DNA of 64,000 nucleotides, taken from positions 372,001 to 436,000 of the forward strand of contig JAPFFF010000065.1 of the NCBI GenBank assembly GCA_039105265.1. Direction: 5' to 3'. This DNA comes from Tritrichomonas musculus. Taxonomy: Eukaryota > Parabasalia > Tritrichomonadida > Tritrichomonadidae. The position numbers were made by a program, and so were the translations under genes. Of this stretch, positions 51,332 to 61,777 are shown one piece after another. A model generated the notes under the pieces. That model had not been told where the DNA came from, did not search any database, and worked only from the letters and a program-made list of their open reading frames with translations. The stretch's first letter is position 1. Each line of letters starts with the position of its first letter.

Positions 51332-51993
51332 TAATAAATAATAAAAAAAATTAAATTATTTCAAATGGGTCATGAGAAAAATTAATTTTAAATGGTTAAC
51401 AATTAAATCAGACTTATGTACCAAAATCGACTCTTTCCTACCCACCAAATTCAATTTGGGACCTATTTGACCTTTATAATCATATCAAGTCGAAATAAAC
51501 ATAAATAAAGAGATAATGAAATGATTTTCTCTACTTTTACTAAACTATATAATCTTTGTTTCTTGCCATTCACTCTTATGCATTTGCTTCTCATCTTATA
51601 TTCTTCAAAGATTCCATCCACAATTTTAAAGTTAAAGAGCAGATATAATTATTTCTCTCCATTAAAATCTTTTTCTTTTATATTTATTACGTCTTTCTTT
51701 GTTTCTTATTCATTTATTTCATTAATTATGGCATCTCATATATAAATTAAATACCTAATCTAAGAAACTTTATCCATTGAAAGCCATGCATTTGCTCTTA
51801 ATTAATTTGATTTTGTCTTTTTTCTATTCTTGGTATTCTAAGATGTACACTTGTCCTTCGGTACCTTTAATAGTTTCCTGTATATATAGGTTGTCAAGAT
51901 GAAATATCAATTTCTTCCTATAAAATATACGACTGATGAAACCGAATCAAATGGAGTCTGAATGAATACTGATATCAGCTTTTTACTTAATGA

Positions 51994-52371
51994 TTAGTAT
52001 GATTGAATACATGAGGTAGTTATTATTATATCTATATCTTCTAGATTATTAAATTTACCTTCATATGAGATTTCACCTTCTTTTTCCTCTGAATTGTACA
52101 AAGCTTTATGTAAGTCATTATCTATTCATTCTTTTAACTTTTCGCAATCTGCATTATCTTCCATCTGAGTCAATATATTAGCAAATCTTTTTATCTCATC
52201 GAATTCTTTTTTTGTTTTGTTATTATGATTTTTTGCATATCCATATCAAATAACATTTTATATAAATATATTGTTTTGCAGCATTTGATTACAGCAAAAG
52301 GACTTTTCTTTTCATATTCTTCTAACGCTGAAAAAATATTGATATCAGAAGCTGTTGCTGCTATTAATCTT
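51994..52371 (-). pseudogene. Decayed gene fragment carried inside the 5.9-kb element
   Basis: Hand translation gives natural sequence, RLIAATASDINIFSALEEYE and KCCKTIYLYKMLFDMD, then after a frame change KKEFDEIKRFANILTQMEDN, a TGA, and ALYNSEEKEGEISYEGKF before a final stop at 51994. At least one frameshift and one stop are present. No family is recognised. It may be a captured host gene piece or the ruin of an element gene. Confidence 0.5.
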
Positions 52372-52946
52372 GTTTGATTAAATTATCTGTATATCTCAAT
52401 AAGAAACTCATAATAGCGTGGTGTAAAGAATTTAATGATTTGATATTTTAGGTTGTTTCGATTTGAATATAAAAGTTAAATACATACCAAATCAAATAAG
52501 TGAAATCTCACAGAATAAATATCACTATTATTGTTTTGTGAAATTAATATCATTCAATTCGTTCAATACAATCATTCAATTCAATTTATTCAAATATCTT
52601 TTATTTCAATTTGTTCAATAAAAATTTAGATATTTAAAAGATAGAATAAATTATATTAAATATTATCGCAAAGTATTAATTAAAAATGCTCTTTGTATAT
52701 GAAGCAAATTGTGTTTTTATTTTATCATAATTCAAAATCAAATAAACTATTGAAAATTAAAAAAAGAAATAAATGAAGAAAAAAACATGAATAAAGAATA
52801 TTTATTTTGAAAAACAAATAAATTAGAATGTAAATATAATTTGTTATACAGCAATCAATCGAAAGAATCAAATTAATATTGTTGATTTTTAGGAAAAATT
52901 AATTAATAATCAAAAATTTGAAATTGAATTTGTCATGAAATTATTT

Positions 52947-53901
52947 TTTTCACCTATCATCTATAATATATAATAGAATAAATGTCATTATTATTGTTCA
53001 ATGACTAAGATATTATCATAATTCAAAATCAAATAAACTATTGAAAATTTTAAAGTAAGTTATAGAATTCATTTAAAAATTTTAAATGCTCATATATCAA
53101 TTCTTGATTTTATCATAATAACAAAAATGATCATTATAATGCAAATGTATGTTTTTACGAATATAAAATTAAAAATTGATAAAAATTACTGATGAAATAT
53201 CGAGATTACATTTGAATTACGTTTATAATAAGTTTAAATTTATTAAAAATCTTGATTTTTATCCTTTAAAAAACAAAACTAGAAAAAAGTAGTAGTGTAT
53301 TTTTAAATCTTATTAAATATATCATGCATTTGATGCATTTTTATTTACCATATTCATATCAATTTAAAAATATCATTAATAAATGACAGATTTTTAAAAA
53401 GCTTTCTATCAATTTTTTTGTTAAAATCATATGCGAAAAACTATGAAGAATGTTATTTAACGATATATTTCTTTCTGTCTAAATTGAAAAACTAAAAATT
53501 GCGATTATTAGATATCAATCGTTGATTTGAAAATCGATGAGTTGAACTTTTATATCGCAATATGTAATGTATATTCTGATCATACACAACATTCACGCAC
53601 TTATATGCTTATTTTTGAGGAATTAGCCGCAATCTAATTATATATCTTGAGTAGATAAGGAATTTTCGGATGAAACTCACGTCACTTTAATCTTCATCAG
53701 TCAGTGACCAAAATATATTTTTTTGGGATTTTTTCGCTGCATTCTTTGCATTGATTGGTAAAAAAAACTCACTATTTTTTGAATTTTCTCAAAAAAAATC
53801 ACTATTTTTTAAAAAATTTTTAAAAAATTCACAATTTTTATTTTTTTATTTAAAAAAAACGAAATGTGAAGTGAAAAAAGTGGAAAATTTTATTTTCACC
53901 C
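52947..53901 (-). repeat. Right inverted arm of the 5.9-kb element
   Basis: Pairs with 47970-48924. The outer end is GGTGAAAATAAAATTTTCC-like on the minus strand, next to the CAATTTTATC duplication. Confidence 0.9.
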
Positions 53902-53911
53902 CAATTTTATC

Positions 53912-55008
53912 TGCTTGAGATAAAAAATCTTTATGAATCTTTTTTTGATTCGTATTTTTATAAAGAAGAATATGTTCATCTTTGCAAATTGTTATATATA
54001 TCTGTTTTAGGTTGTTTTTTTTTTTTTAATTATAATTCAACTAATCTATATAGTAAAAGGGGTTTTAGTTATTATTTAATTAATTAGCATGATATATTGA
54101 AACAATAAAAATAAATTAAATACTTTTCTTTACAAAAAAAAAAAAAATCAATTTCCAGGAGCTAATTTTCAAATCTTTTTTTTTTCTCGCTCATTTGTCA
54201 TCACGATTTTTTTGTTAACCTCTGGCAAGAATTTTTTTTTTTTATTTACATTGTTCTCAGCTGCTGTAATAATCTCGATAGAAATATCAAATGTAGCAAA
54301 AAGTATTATTAATTTTTGTTGGTACAATAATACATATTATTGATTTAGATTGACATGCTTTTTATTAATTTTATCCCTTAATATTGAATAAGCTCATAGA
54401 TTAATAATTTCAATGAAGGCAATTGCTAAAATAATTACTTCTGAATATCATGTATTAATAAATTTATTTAAGTACAATATTTATTTTTAATAAATATAAG
54501 TTTATTTAATCATAATATAAAAAGATATACTTGAAAAAAAAATATATTAATTGATTAGTTTACAATTTATTTTTTCTGAGAATAAGATGATAGAAAAAAT
54601 ATAATTTTATCAAAAATTTCATAATTAGCATTAATCAAATAGTATTAATATTCACATTTATATTTAATAAACTCAGTTTATTTTCTATATAATAAACTCT
54701 AATCTATAAACTTATTAAATTATTTATTATATTAAATTAAAATAATGTTATTTAATACAAAAGATAATCTTCATAAAAAAATATATTTTTTGAGAAAATT
54801 TAGCAAATAATATTTTTATTAAAATTAAATATTATGTACAAATATCATATAATAATTAAAAATATATTAATATATAAAAAGATATAAATAAAATTATGAT
54901 TCACTTTTTGATTGCATTAAACTTTCTTTTTTGTGCATCTAATGGTAACTTTTTAAATAACACGTTGAAAAAAAAATTGAATGAAAAAAAAAATTACCGA
55001 TTTTCTTC
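53912..55008. other. AT-rich intergenic DNA
   Basis: The first 80 bp (minus strand) remain open and may belong to the gene cut by the 5.9-kb element. The remainder is A/T-rich with poly-T and poly-A runs. No gene or repeat end is recognised. Confidence 0.45.
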
Positions 55009-56775
55009 ATGGATGACCCAATTATACAATCATTCCTTCTAGCAGACGATACTGAAAACAAAGGAAAAGAAGGCAATGACACTCAAAAAACGCCTTTATT
55101 TACCGAATCCAACCTTGATGAAAAAACTTCAGTCAAATTACTGGAAGCAGCAGTACTTAGCACCGACGACATACTTTCAGAGCATGCATTTAATATTTTT
55201 CGACGCGCTGGGTTTAATTATATGCCGATTAAATATGTAAGTAATGAAGATGACCAATCAAAACCAATTTTAAAAACAAGCAGTAACGGAAATGTCGCCC
55301 AAAAAAATTGTTTACTCACATATATTATTTGCAATCGTCATATGAACAAAATATTAGAAAAATTACAATCCATGAACAAGCAAAATCAGCATGATGCCCA
55401 CATTCAAATCCGAGTTGGTAGATTTTTAGAAATATTACGGTTATGTGCCTTATCACATCCTAAATCGACCTTTGCCAACGTCTGGTTTCTTCCCTGGATT
55501 CTCGAATTTATAAATTTTGATGTTACGTACGTTTTCTTCTCAAAAATTTTCAATTATGGTGAAAGCTATCAAAAGTGGATGAACTCAAATGACTTTTTCA
55601 TATCAGCTTTGAATGCCGCACGTGAATTACAGGCCAAATTGTCAAACAATAAAACGACCAAAGAAGATTTTGATGTTGAAACATCAAATTTTATCGACAA
55701 TCAAAAACTTGACAATCTTTATCTTTTAATCTCCGACTTTTTAACGCTTCAAAATTTCAGAGATAAATGCCAATCGCCATTTCGACTAGCCAAGATGATC
55801 AAGCTTCCATTCCACCACACAACTCTTGCCAATGACATCAACGAAGATAAAGAGATGATCTCACAATTTAAAATGACGACGATCATTTCCTTCACAAAAA
55901 TGCTTAAAAATCTATACAGCAAAGGCTCAAAGAAAGCATTTGAAGATAACCTTGCAGAGTATGTAATGTGTGTTAACTCATTGATGGAGATAGAGAACAA
56001 GAAAAGTGGCATATTCCCTAGACCAACTTTTGAAGAGGACTTTGAAAAAGTGAAAATTTCACATATAAAGGTCAATCTAATTGAATTGATTTCGTTGGTG
56101 ATTGATGGAATCAGCGAAAAAGACGAGAAAATATTCTCACCTTCATCTGCCTCAACGACAACTACATCCTCTGTTTCTCCTCCGCCTTCATTCTCATCTT
56201 CTTCTTCTTCTGTATCGTTTTCCTCTCAATTATTTTCCTTTTCTTCATCGGCCTCAGAAACCGCCGACTCGCCTCCGCTTTTGAACCTCGTTTTGTGCAT
56301 CGCCGAGGAGTCTCTACTTCGGCCTCGTAATGAATTTGAATTCCAAAAAGCGGTTAAAATTATAACCGCCCTGATTCGGAAAAAGTTGATCAACGATGAC
56401 GAAGTTTCTGACGTCTTCTTTTCCGGTTTGATGGTCAATTATAAACGTGAGAAAAGGCCAATTCAAAGAATGGCCCTTTACGTCCTCGCTTCAGAGCTTC
56501 CGTCATTAAAAGATAGTATAAAAAGCGATAATATTAATAATAAAAATGATATTAACGTGTGCGTGGGAGAAACTGACGAGATTAACGAAATTGTCAAAAT
56601 TGATGAGATTGAAAAAATTGATGGTATTGAAAAAGTTAGTGAAAGTGATAAAATTAGTGAAATTGATGAAATAGCTTTGATCGACTCTATTGTTAATGAT
56701 ATAAGTGACAGTGACTGCGGTGATTTCATATCTCCTATGCAAGATGTAATGGAAAATGACTATGGAAATGATTAA
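55009..56775 (+). CDS. Unassigned host protein, helical repeat type, 588 residues
   Basis: The frame is uninterrupted from ATG55009, with codon use like other host genes. Residues about 45-345 are rich in amphipathic helices, for example KLLEAAVLSTDDILSEHAFN and GRFLEILRLCALSHPK, suggesting an armadillo/HEAT-like fold. It loosely recalls SAPS-type phosphatase regulators, but I cannot confirm that. A Ser/Pro/Thr-rich linker (about 375-425) follows, then a second helical part (about 430-505). The tail holds short acidic repeats of the type EIVKIDEIEKIDGIEKV (about 525-560), which arose by local duplication. No catalytic motif, signal peptide or membrane segment is present. A scaffold or regulatory subunit is the most that can be inferred. 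Confidence 0.75.
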   Translation: MDDPIIQSFLLADDTENKGKEGNDTQKTPLFTESNLDEKTSVKLLEAAVLSTDDILSEHAFNIFRRAGFNYMPIKYVSNEDDQSKPILKTSSNGNVAQKNCLLTYIICNRHMNKILEKLQSMNKQNQHDAHIQIRVGRFLEILRLCALSHPKSTFANVWFLPWILEFINFDVTYVFFSKIFNYGESYQKWMNSNDFFISALNAARELQAKLSNNKTTKEDFDVETSNFIDNQKLDNLYLLISDFLTLQNFRDKCQSPFRLAKMIKLPFHHTTLANDINEDKEMISQFKMTTIISFTKMLKNLYSKGSKKAFEDNLAEYVMCVNSLMEIENKKSGIFPRPTFEEDFEKVKISHIKVNLIELISLVIDGISEKDEKIFSPSSASTTTTSSVSPPPSFSSSSSSVSFSSQLFSFSSSASETADSPPLLNLVLCIAEESLLRPRNEFEFQKAVKIITALIRKKLINDDEVSDVFFSGLMVNYKREKRPIQRMALYVLASELPSLKDSIKSDNINNKNDINVCVGETDEINEIVKIDEIEKIDGIEKVSESDKISEIDEIALIDSIVNDISDSDCGDFISPMQDVMENDYGND

Positions 56776-57202
56776 TTCTAATATGTTAATAATATTATGA
56801 TATATTATATGCGTATAAATCTATCAGAAATTATTATGACTGATATATATATATATATATAAATATTAATATTATTAAATTTTTAATTAAATTAGGTTGA
56901 ATTTGAATATTAAAAAAAATGTAAACCATACAATAATGAAATACACAAATATCTTTATAATTAATAAGTAATATCATTGATATATTTGCATATATTATAA
57001 TATAAATATATGTAAGTATTAAATAATTAATAAATAAGAGATCTACCGAAAAAACAGGAGTGTAAATACCTTTTAAATATTAAATATTAATTTTTTTTCA
57101 TTAAAGATTTTGATTTCTTGATTCATTTTCAATATCTGATTCAAACTTTAAGGAAAATTTTCCTCTGAAAAAGCTGATATAAATTCAATTTTTTTGATAT
57201 TA
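56776..57202. other. AT-rich spacer
   Basis: No gene. A TA microsatellite lies at about 56844-56861. Confidence 0.45.
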
Positions 57203-57235
57203 CTGATTGTCCAGAAAAAAGTTACCCAAAAATTT

Positions 57236-57300
57236 TTGACTAGAAGATGGGAATCGAACCTGTGACCCCAAAAAAACATAGTCCAAGAACAAAAATAGTT
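57236..57300 (-). other. tRNA-like 3' half, not a functional tRNA
   Basis: The minus strand contains CAGGTTCGATTCCCATC, like a T-arm and acceptor end, and a GACTATG stretch upstream. The T-stem does not pair well and no full cloverleaf forms. It may be a tRNA-derived scrap within the transposon. Confidence 0.25.
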
Positions 57301-57918
57301 TACCCAAACGCTCAAAAAAAATTCAAAAAGTTATAGCATATTATCAAAAAGTTTAACTTTTATTCACTTTTGAATGGTCCTAAAAAACATTACCCATTAT
57401 TTGACTTGGCTATTCTAACGCTCATGTGTTGACAGAAATTGTGCAATAATCTCTTTTATGCGGCCATTTTTTTGTTTATGACTTGAATTAATAATCTAGT
57501 AGAAGGAGTCGTGAAATGTATGAAAATGATATGTATGTATTGATAGAGGGCAATAGAAAAATGGATGACTGAGATAAAACTACTAAGATTTGCACCAAAA
57601 AATATGGTACAGTGGAATAATCTGAGAGATAATCTAATTCAATGAAAATTACAATATGGTAGTGGAAATTATTGTCGAGCTGGCAAATATCGAATTTGTA
57701 CATATCGTTAAAAAATGCAATGGTCGTATTGCTCCTACAAAAGTCTTTTGTCTCTCTAAATCATCAAATGGATGTTTAAAATTTTGATTTTGAAAACATA
57801 ATCTCTTAAAAAGTTGTTTTTTATATTTTTGTGAAGAAAATTTAGGTAAATATTTTTTTTTGAACTTTTTAGATTTTTTCCCCTCAATTTTTTTCTTTGT
57901 ATATTTGTTCACAAATAG

Positions 57919-58649
57919 TTGAACTTTTTAGATTTTTTCCTCTCAATTTGGATTTTTTTAAAAAAGCTAAAAAGCATGAAAATAAGTAAATAAAATACTA
58001 AAAGAAGAAACTATAAATATTTTAATATACATAGATAGAATTTATTAAGATTTTTCTGTTGAGAAAAAAAAATCATGAAATAATAATTAGCATTTCGTTG
58101 GGTGAGAAAATTGAGATGCATCAAAATATGCGGTATTTCATCTAGCATAAACTATGAGTATATGCATTGAATAAGAAAAGCAATTATTTGTGTTTAATGA
58201 GTAAAAAAATATATCGTTTTGCACCAATTTTGTGATAAAATACAATAATCAGGTGTATTAGCCAAGCGTAAAAGCACATTTGACGTATTTGTGTTCTTTT
58301 TGTGAGAATTGTGATCATATATATATCTTCAAAATTTGAAGCTAAATATTGGTTTCTTTTTCATCTTTTGCTCTCAATTTATTTTATTGGATCGGTAATA
58401 CCAGCATTATGCTCTTAAAAGCAGGAAATAAGGGAAATTTAGACAACGATTTTAATAAAAATTGGAAATTGCAATTAGAAGTTTATTTTTCTTCTTCTTT
58501 ATTGAAAATATAATGCCTGTAATGCTGTGAGATGGTGTTCATTTGTATAAAAACCTCGAATACTTACTTCTTAAATAGTAAAAATTATAAAGATATTATG
58601 ACAAATAAGCATTCAAAAAAATTGAGAGTAAAAAATCCAAAAAGTTCAA
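57919..58649. repeat. 731-bp inverted-repeat unit nested in the 3.3-kb element
   Basis: The arms TTGAACTTTTTAGATTTTTT and, inverted, TTGAACTTTTTGGATTTTTT extend to CTCTCAATTT with about 29 of 31 matched. A direct partial copy of the left arm lies just outside, near 57865-57895. No clear target duplication was found. Confidence 0.55.
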
Positions 58650-59073
58650 AAATAAAGATTTACCAAAATTTAAAATAATAAAAAACAAATGTCTGTAATT
58701 GAAACAAAATATATGTGTACTATATAATAGAATGATAAAAAAAATTCGAATGTAAAATTATTCTATCAAAAAGTTGACAAATTTTCCATACATGGATTCA
58801 AAATAAGATTTAATTTGAAATAGAATTGAAATAATTGTATAAAAAAATTTTATAAAATATCTAGATTTATCTCCATTTAAATAGAATAAAATCAAATCAT
58901 ATATTTAGCCAAAAAAAATAAAAATAAACAATATTATATATGTGATAAATTTGGAAAGTGAAAAAATATTTCAGTTTTTATTTTTATTTTTTTTGTTCAT
59001 TTTTAAAGTAATTTTAATTCAATTATATAAAATATTTAAATTCTTGAAGAAAGAAGAAAAGTTTATTTGTTAA

Positions 59074-60408
59074 GGGAGGACTACCAAATTTTTTTCCAAA
59101 ATTTTCTTTCAATTTTTTCTAAAGACAATATTTTTTGTTATGATGAACTTTCAGAAAATGGAATCGAATTCTTCGAGAAGGCAACGGAAATAGGAAATTG
59201 TTACCCGCTAAAAAATATCGGATTCGCTTACGAAAAGGGAATCGGTGTACCTCAGAATTATTCAAATTCGAATGAATTCTATATAAAAGCAGCTGATATG
59301 GGAAACGCTGAATCTTTCTACAATTTGGGACACATGTACGAGGGAGGTTTCGGCGTTGTAAAAAACTTGCCAAAAACTATTTAGATTTTGGAAAATGAAT
59401 CAAAATATGGACTAGAAATGGCCAAAAAAAGTTTAGTACTTTATAATAATCAAATTTTATCTTGATACTCAAATTATAAATATGTAAATACTTGAATATT
59501 AGAATTATAATTCAAATATTTAGCAAATGAAAACAAATTTCGATTTCCTGATTGAAGAACTTTTTATCATAATCCAAATAGACGATTATTTATTTAAATG
59601 CTTAAATAAACATATACATTACTATTTTTATTATTTTTACATTTTTTTTTTTTCAATTTTTTCTTAGTGATCATTCAAAAAAATGGTAGTCTGTATCACA
59701 ATTTTTTTCATTTTTGCAATTCGGTTTTTTCATATGATAAAAAAAATAAAACGCGAATTTTTTTGGCTAAATCATTATATCCACACATAGAAATTTAGAA
59801 TATCGAATTGCTGTTTGATTTCATAGAACTTATTATATAAATTTGAAGCATTAAAAAAATCAAAAATTTTTCAATTTTCAAAATTTTTTGATAAATCTCT
59901 TTTTTTTCCATGAATATTTGAAAATTTTTAAAAATCGATGCTCATTCTTTTTTTTCATATAAAAATTTATATATTCGATAAATTAAGACTCATTTTATTT
60001 CAACAACCATCACACATAAATAAGAAGAAGTTTCTATAGAAATACTGAATGAATTTCGTGATTTATGCGCCATGGGTATTCAAGTAAAATAAGAAAACAA
60101 ACAATTTCCATATAATTTAAAATAGTTTATTGAAGAATGAGCATGATTTTTTTGGATTTATAAATTCTATTTTATTTTATTCATGTTTTTTTAATCTAAC
60201 AAAATTTACCTTTTAAAAATGTTGATGAAAAACTATAATAAAAGCATTTTATATTTTCCCTTTTTTAAAAAATTAATATTAAATTAAATATATATTTATT
60301 TTAGTATAATGAATAAATGAAAAATTAAATACATTCAAAGATATAAATATTTTCAAAATCATATTTTTACATTATTTTTGAATGAAAAAAAATAACGATA
60401 GCCCTCCC
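59074..60408. mobile_element. 1.3-kb TTAA-flanked element carrying a Sel1-repeat fragment
   Basis: The ends GGGAGGACTACC and, inverted, GGGAGGGCTATC are flanked by TTAA (59070-59073 and 60409-60412). They resemble, but are not the same as, the ends of the 21160 element. Inside, at 59140-59465, is a piece of a Sel1-repeat gene. It looks like a gene-capturing non-autonomous TTAA element nested in the TA element. Confidence 0.7.
59140..59465 (+). pseudogene. Captured fragment of a Sel1-repeat gene
   Basis: Natural Sel1-like repeats: GIEFFEKATEIGNCYPLKNI, GFAYEKGIGVPQNYSNSNEF and NLGHMYEGGFGVVKN. A single in-frame TAG at 59382-59384 is followed by 26 more natural codons and a TGA at 59463-59465. 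There is no kinase part and no natural start. G+C is clearly higher than in the surrounding element, as in host genes. The repeats are distinct from those of the 44363-47418 pseudogene, so the donor was another family member. Confidence 0.7.
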
Positions 60409-60487
60409 TTAAAAAAAAAAAAACTACTAGAAAACGTTATTTTCGAAAATTTTAAAAATTTTGGGTAACTTATTTTTAGACGATCAG

Positions 60488-61618
60488 TATAATTTTACTT
60501 TTATTACTTTATTCTAAACCCAACAAATAACATAACTAATATTAAATTTTCGTATTATGATTATTATTCCATAAAAAATGAAAAATTTTGGAATCACTTA
60601 AATTGATTTAATGAAAAATTTTGATATTGAAGAAAATTGCATTTCAAATATTATCAATAGAATATGTGACTATAATAATAACAATATCATTAAAAAAATT
60701 GTCTTTTAAAAATTTACCATCTTTATAAATGGCCTAGAAAATTTTACCTTTAGGTAAAAAATGACCCTACCCGGGAAGGACCTGTCAAAAGGGGTCGGGT
60801 AGGTACCGCTTTCATGGTCTACTCATGAACATTGAAAAAAATAATTTTTTTATAAAAAGCGCATAAATCATTTTGTTATTTTTAATGTATCATTTATTAA
60901 CTAAATGCGTTTTAATTTTTATGTTTTTAAAAAAAATACAGTCAAAACCCTCAAAATGAATACCTCTCTCATACATATGAGGCGAAAAATATTATAATAT
61001 GAAAAAAAAAAAAATAAGTTTTTCATTATTATTTATAATCATATTTTTATTGCAAAGGCAAATATAAGGATATGTACTGAGAAATATGCTATTTTTCTTA
61101 TTTACTTATCCAAAATTTCAAATAATATTTTGTGAGATTTATTTTTTCTTTCAATTTTTAAAAATAATCTTTCAATTTTTAAATGATTATTTTTTTTATT
61201 AAAAAAATAAAAATCTCAATTTTCTTTGTTTCATTTTTCCGTACCATTCAATTTCATAGAAAATTATGAATTTAATTTTATGAATTTCATTTATTCCAAT
61301 TAAGTCCCTAAAAATGTCAATGAAAATACGAATTAAGTCCCTGAACCTCTAAAAAGTTCATTCCCCAACTTTTTTCGAAATTCCCACCCCAGAATGCCAT
61401 TTTTTTTTTGGGAAGAGATCTTTAATATTTATATTTTGCCTCTCAATTATAAAACAATTTTTTTCAGAAAAATAAAAATAGAAATATCTCAAAAATAGGA
61501 GTATAAAATTCTTATCCATTAAAGTACATTCTTAGTTTCAAAATAAAAATAAAGAAATCATGATCAAAATTACAATATTTCGTCAATTTCTCTACATGAA
61601 TACCTCTTATAATTAACT
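60488..61618. other. AT-rich intergenic DNA with one GC hairpin
   Basis: No gene. The inverted pair CCTACCCG...CGGGTAGG spans 60766-60803, in an isolated G/C-rich patch. AATTAAGTCCCT appears twice (about 61299 and 61332). Confidence 0.45.
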
Positions 61619-61716
61619 TTGTTTTTTAATTTTCGTGTAAACTTACGGTTTCTAAGAATTCATTTCATATATTGAATGATTTATTTTTTACACGCGAAAA
61701 TTAAAAAAAAACAAAT
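61619..61716. repeat. Inverted repeat just upstream of the kinase gene
   Basis: TTTTTTAATTTTCGTGTAAA pairs with TTTACACGCGAAAATTAAAA about 45 bp later. It could be a tiny MITE or a hairpin in the leader region. It argues against using the upstream ATG at 61676, which lies inside it. Confidence 0.6.
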
Positions 61717-61777
61717 TTTATATTTGGTAAATTTCAAAAGCTTTCTCAAATTTTTCATCAATTTAAAAAGATTTCAA

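Larger units (their letters stand above)
47970..53901. mobile_element. 5.9-kb DNA element with about 955-bp inverted arms and 10-bp duplication
   Basis: CAATTTTATC flanks both sides (47960-47969 and 53902-53911). The ends are GGGAGATGATAAAATTTTCC and, inverted, GGGTGAAAATAAAATTTTCC. Arms 47970-48924 and 52947-53901 align without gaps in every stretch I checked: paired positions always sum to 101871. No intact transposase is present. The 4.0-kb centre holds nested elements and a decayed gene piece. A 9-11-bp duplication with long arms recalls Mutator-like elements. Near-identical arms point to a recent insertion or arm homogenisation. Confidence 0.85.
57203..60487. mobile_element. 3.3-kb TA-flanked element with other elements nested inside
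   Basis: The ends CTGATTGTCCAGAAAAAAGT and, inverted, CTGATCGTCTAAAAATAAGT continue as TACCC and match at 21 of 25 positions. TA lies on both sides (57201-57202 and 60488-60489). A subterminal variant, GGTCCTAAAAAACATTACCC, occurs at about 57376. No transposase is readable. It contains inverted-repeat units at 57919-58649 and 59074-60408. The TA duplication suggests a mariner-related origin. Confidence 0.7.

Noticed and set aside
51521-51745. 74-codon hydrophobic frame in the 5.9-kb element
   Set aside because: Low-complexity Phe/Leu/Ser composition with no family resemblance and no conserved context.
57236-57300. Possible tRNA on the minus strand
   Set aside because: The T-loop-like TTCGATT is present, but the stem does not pair and no cloverleaf can be formed.
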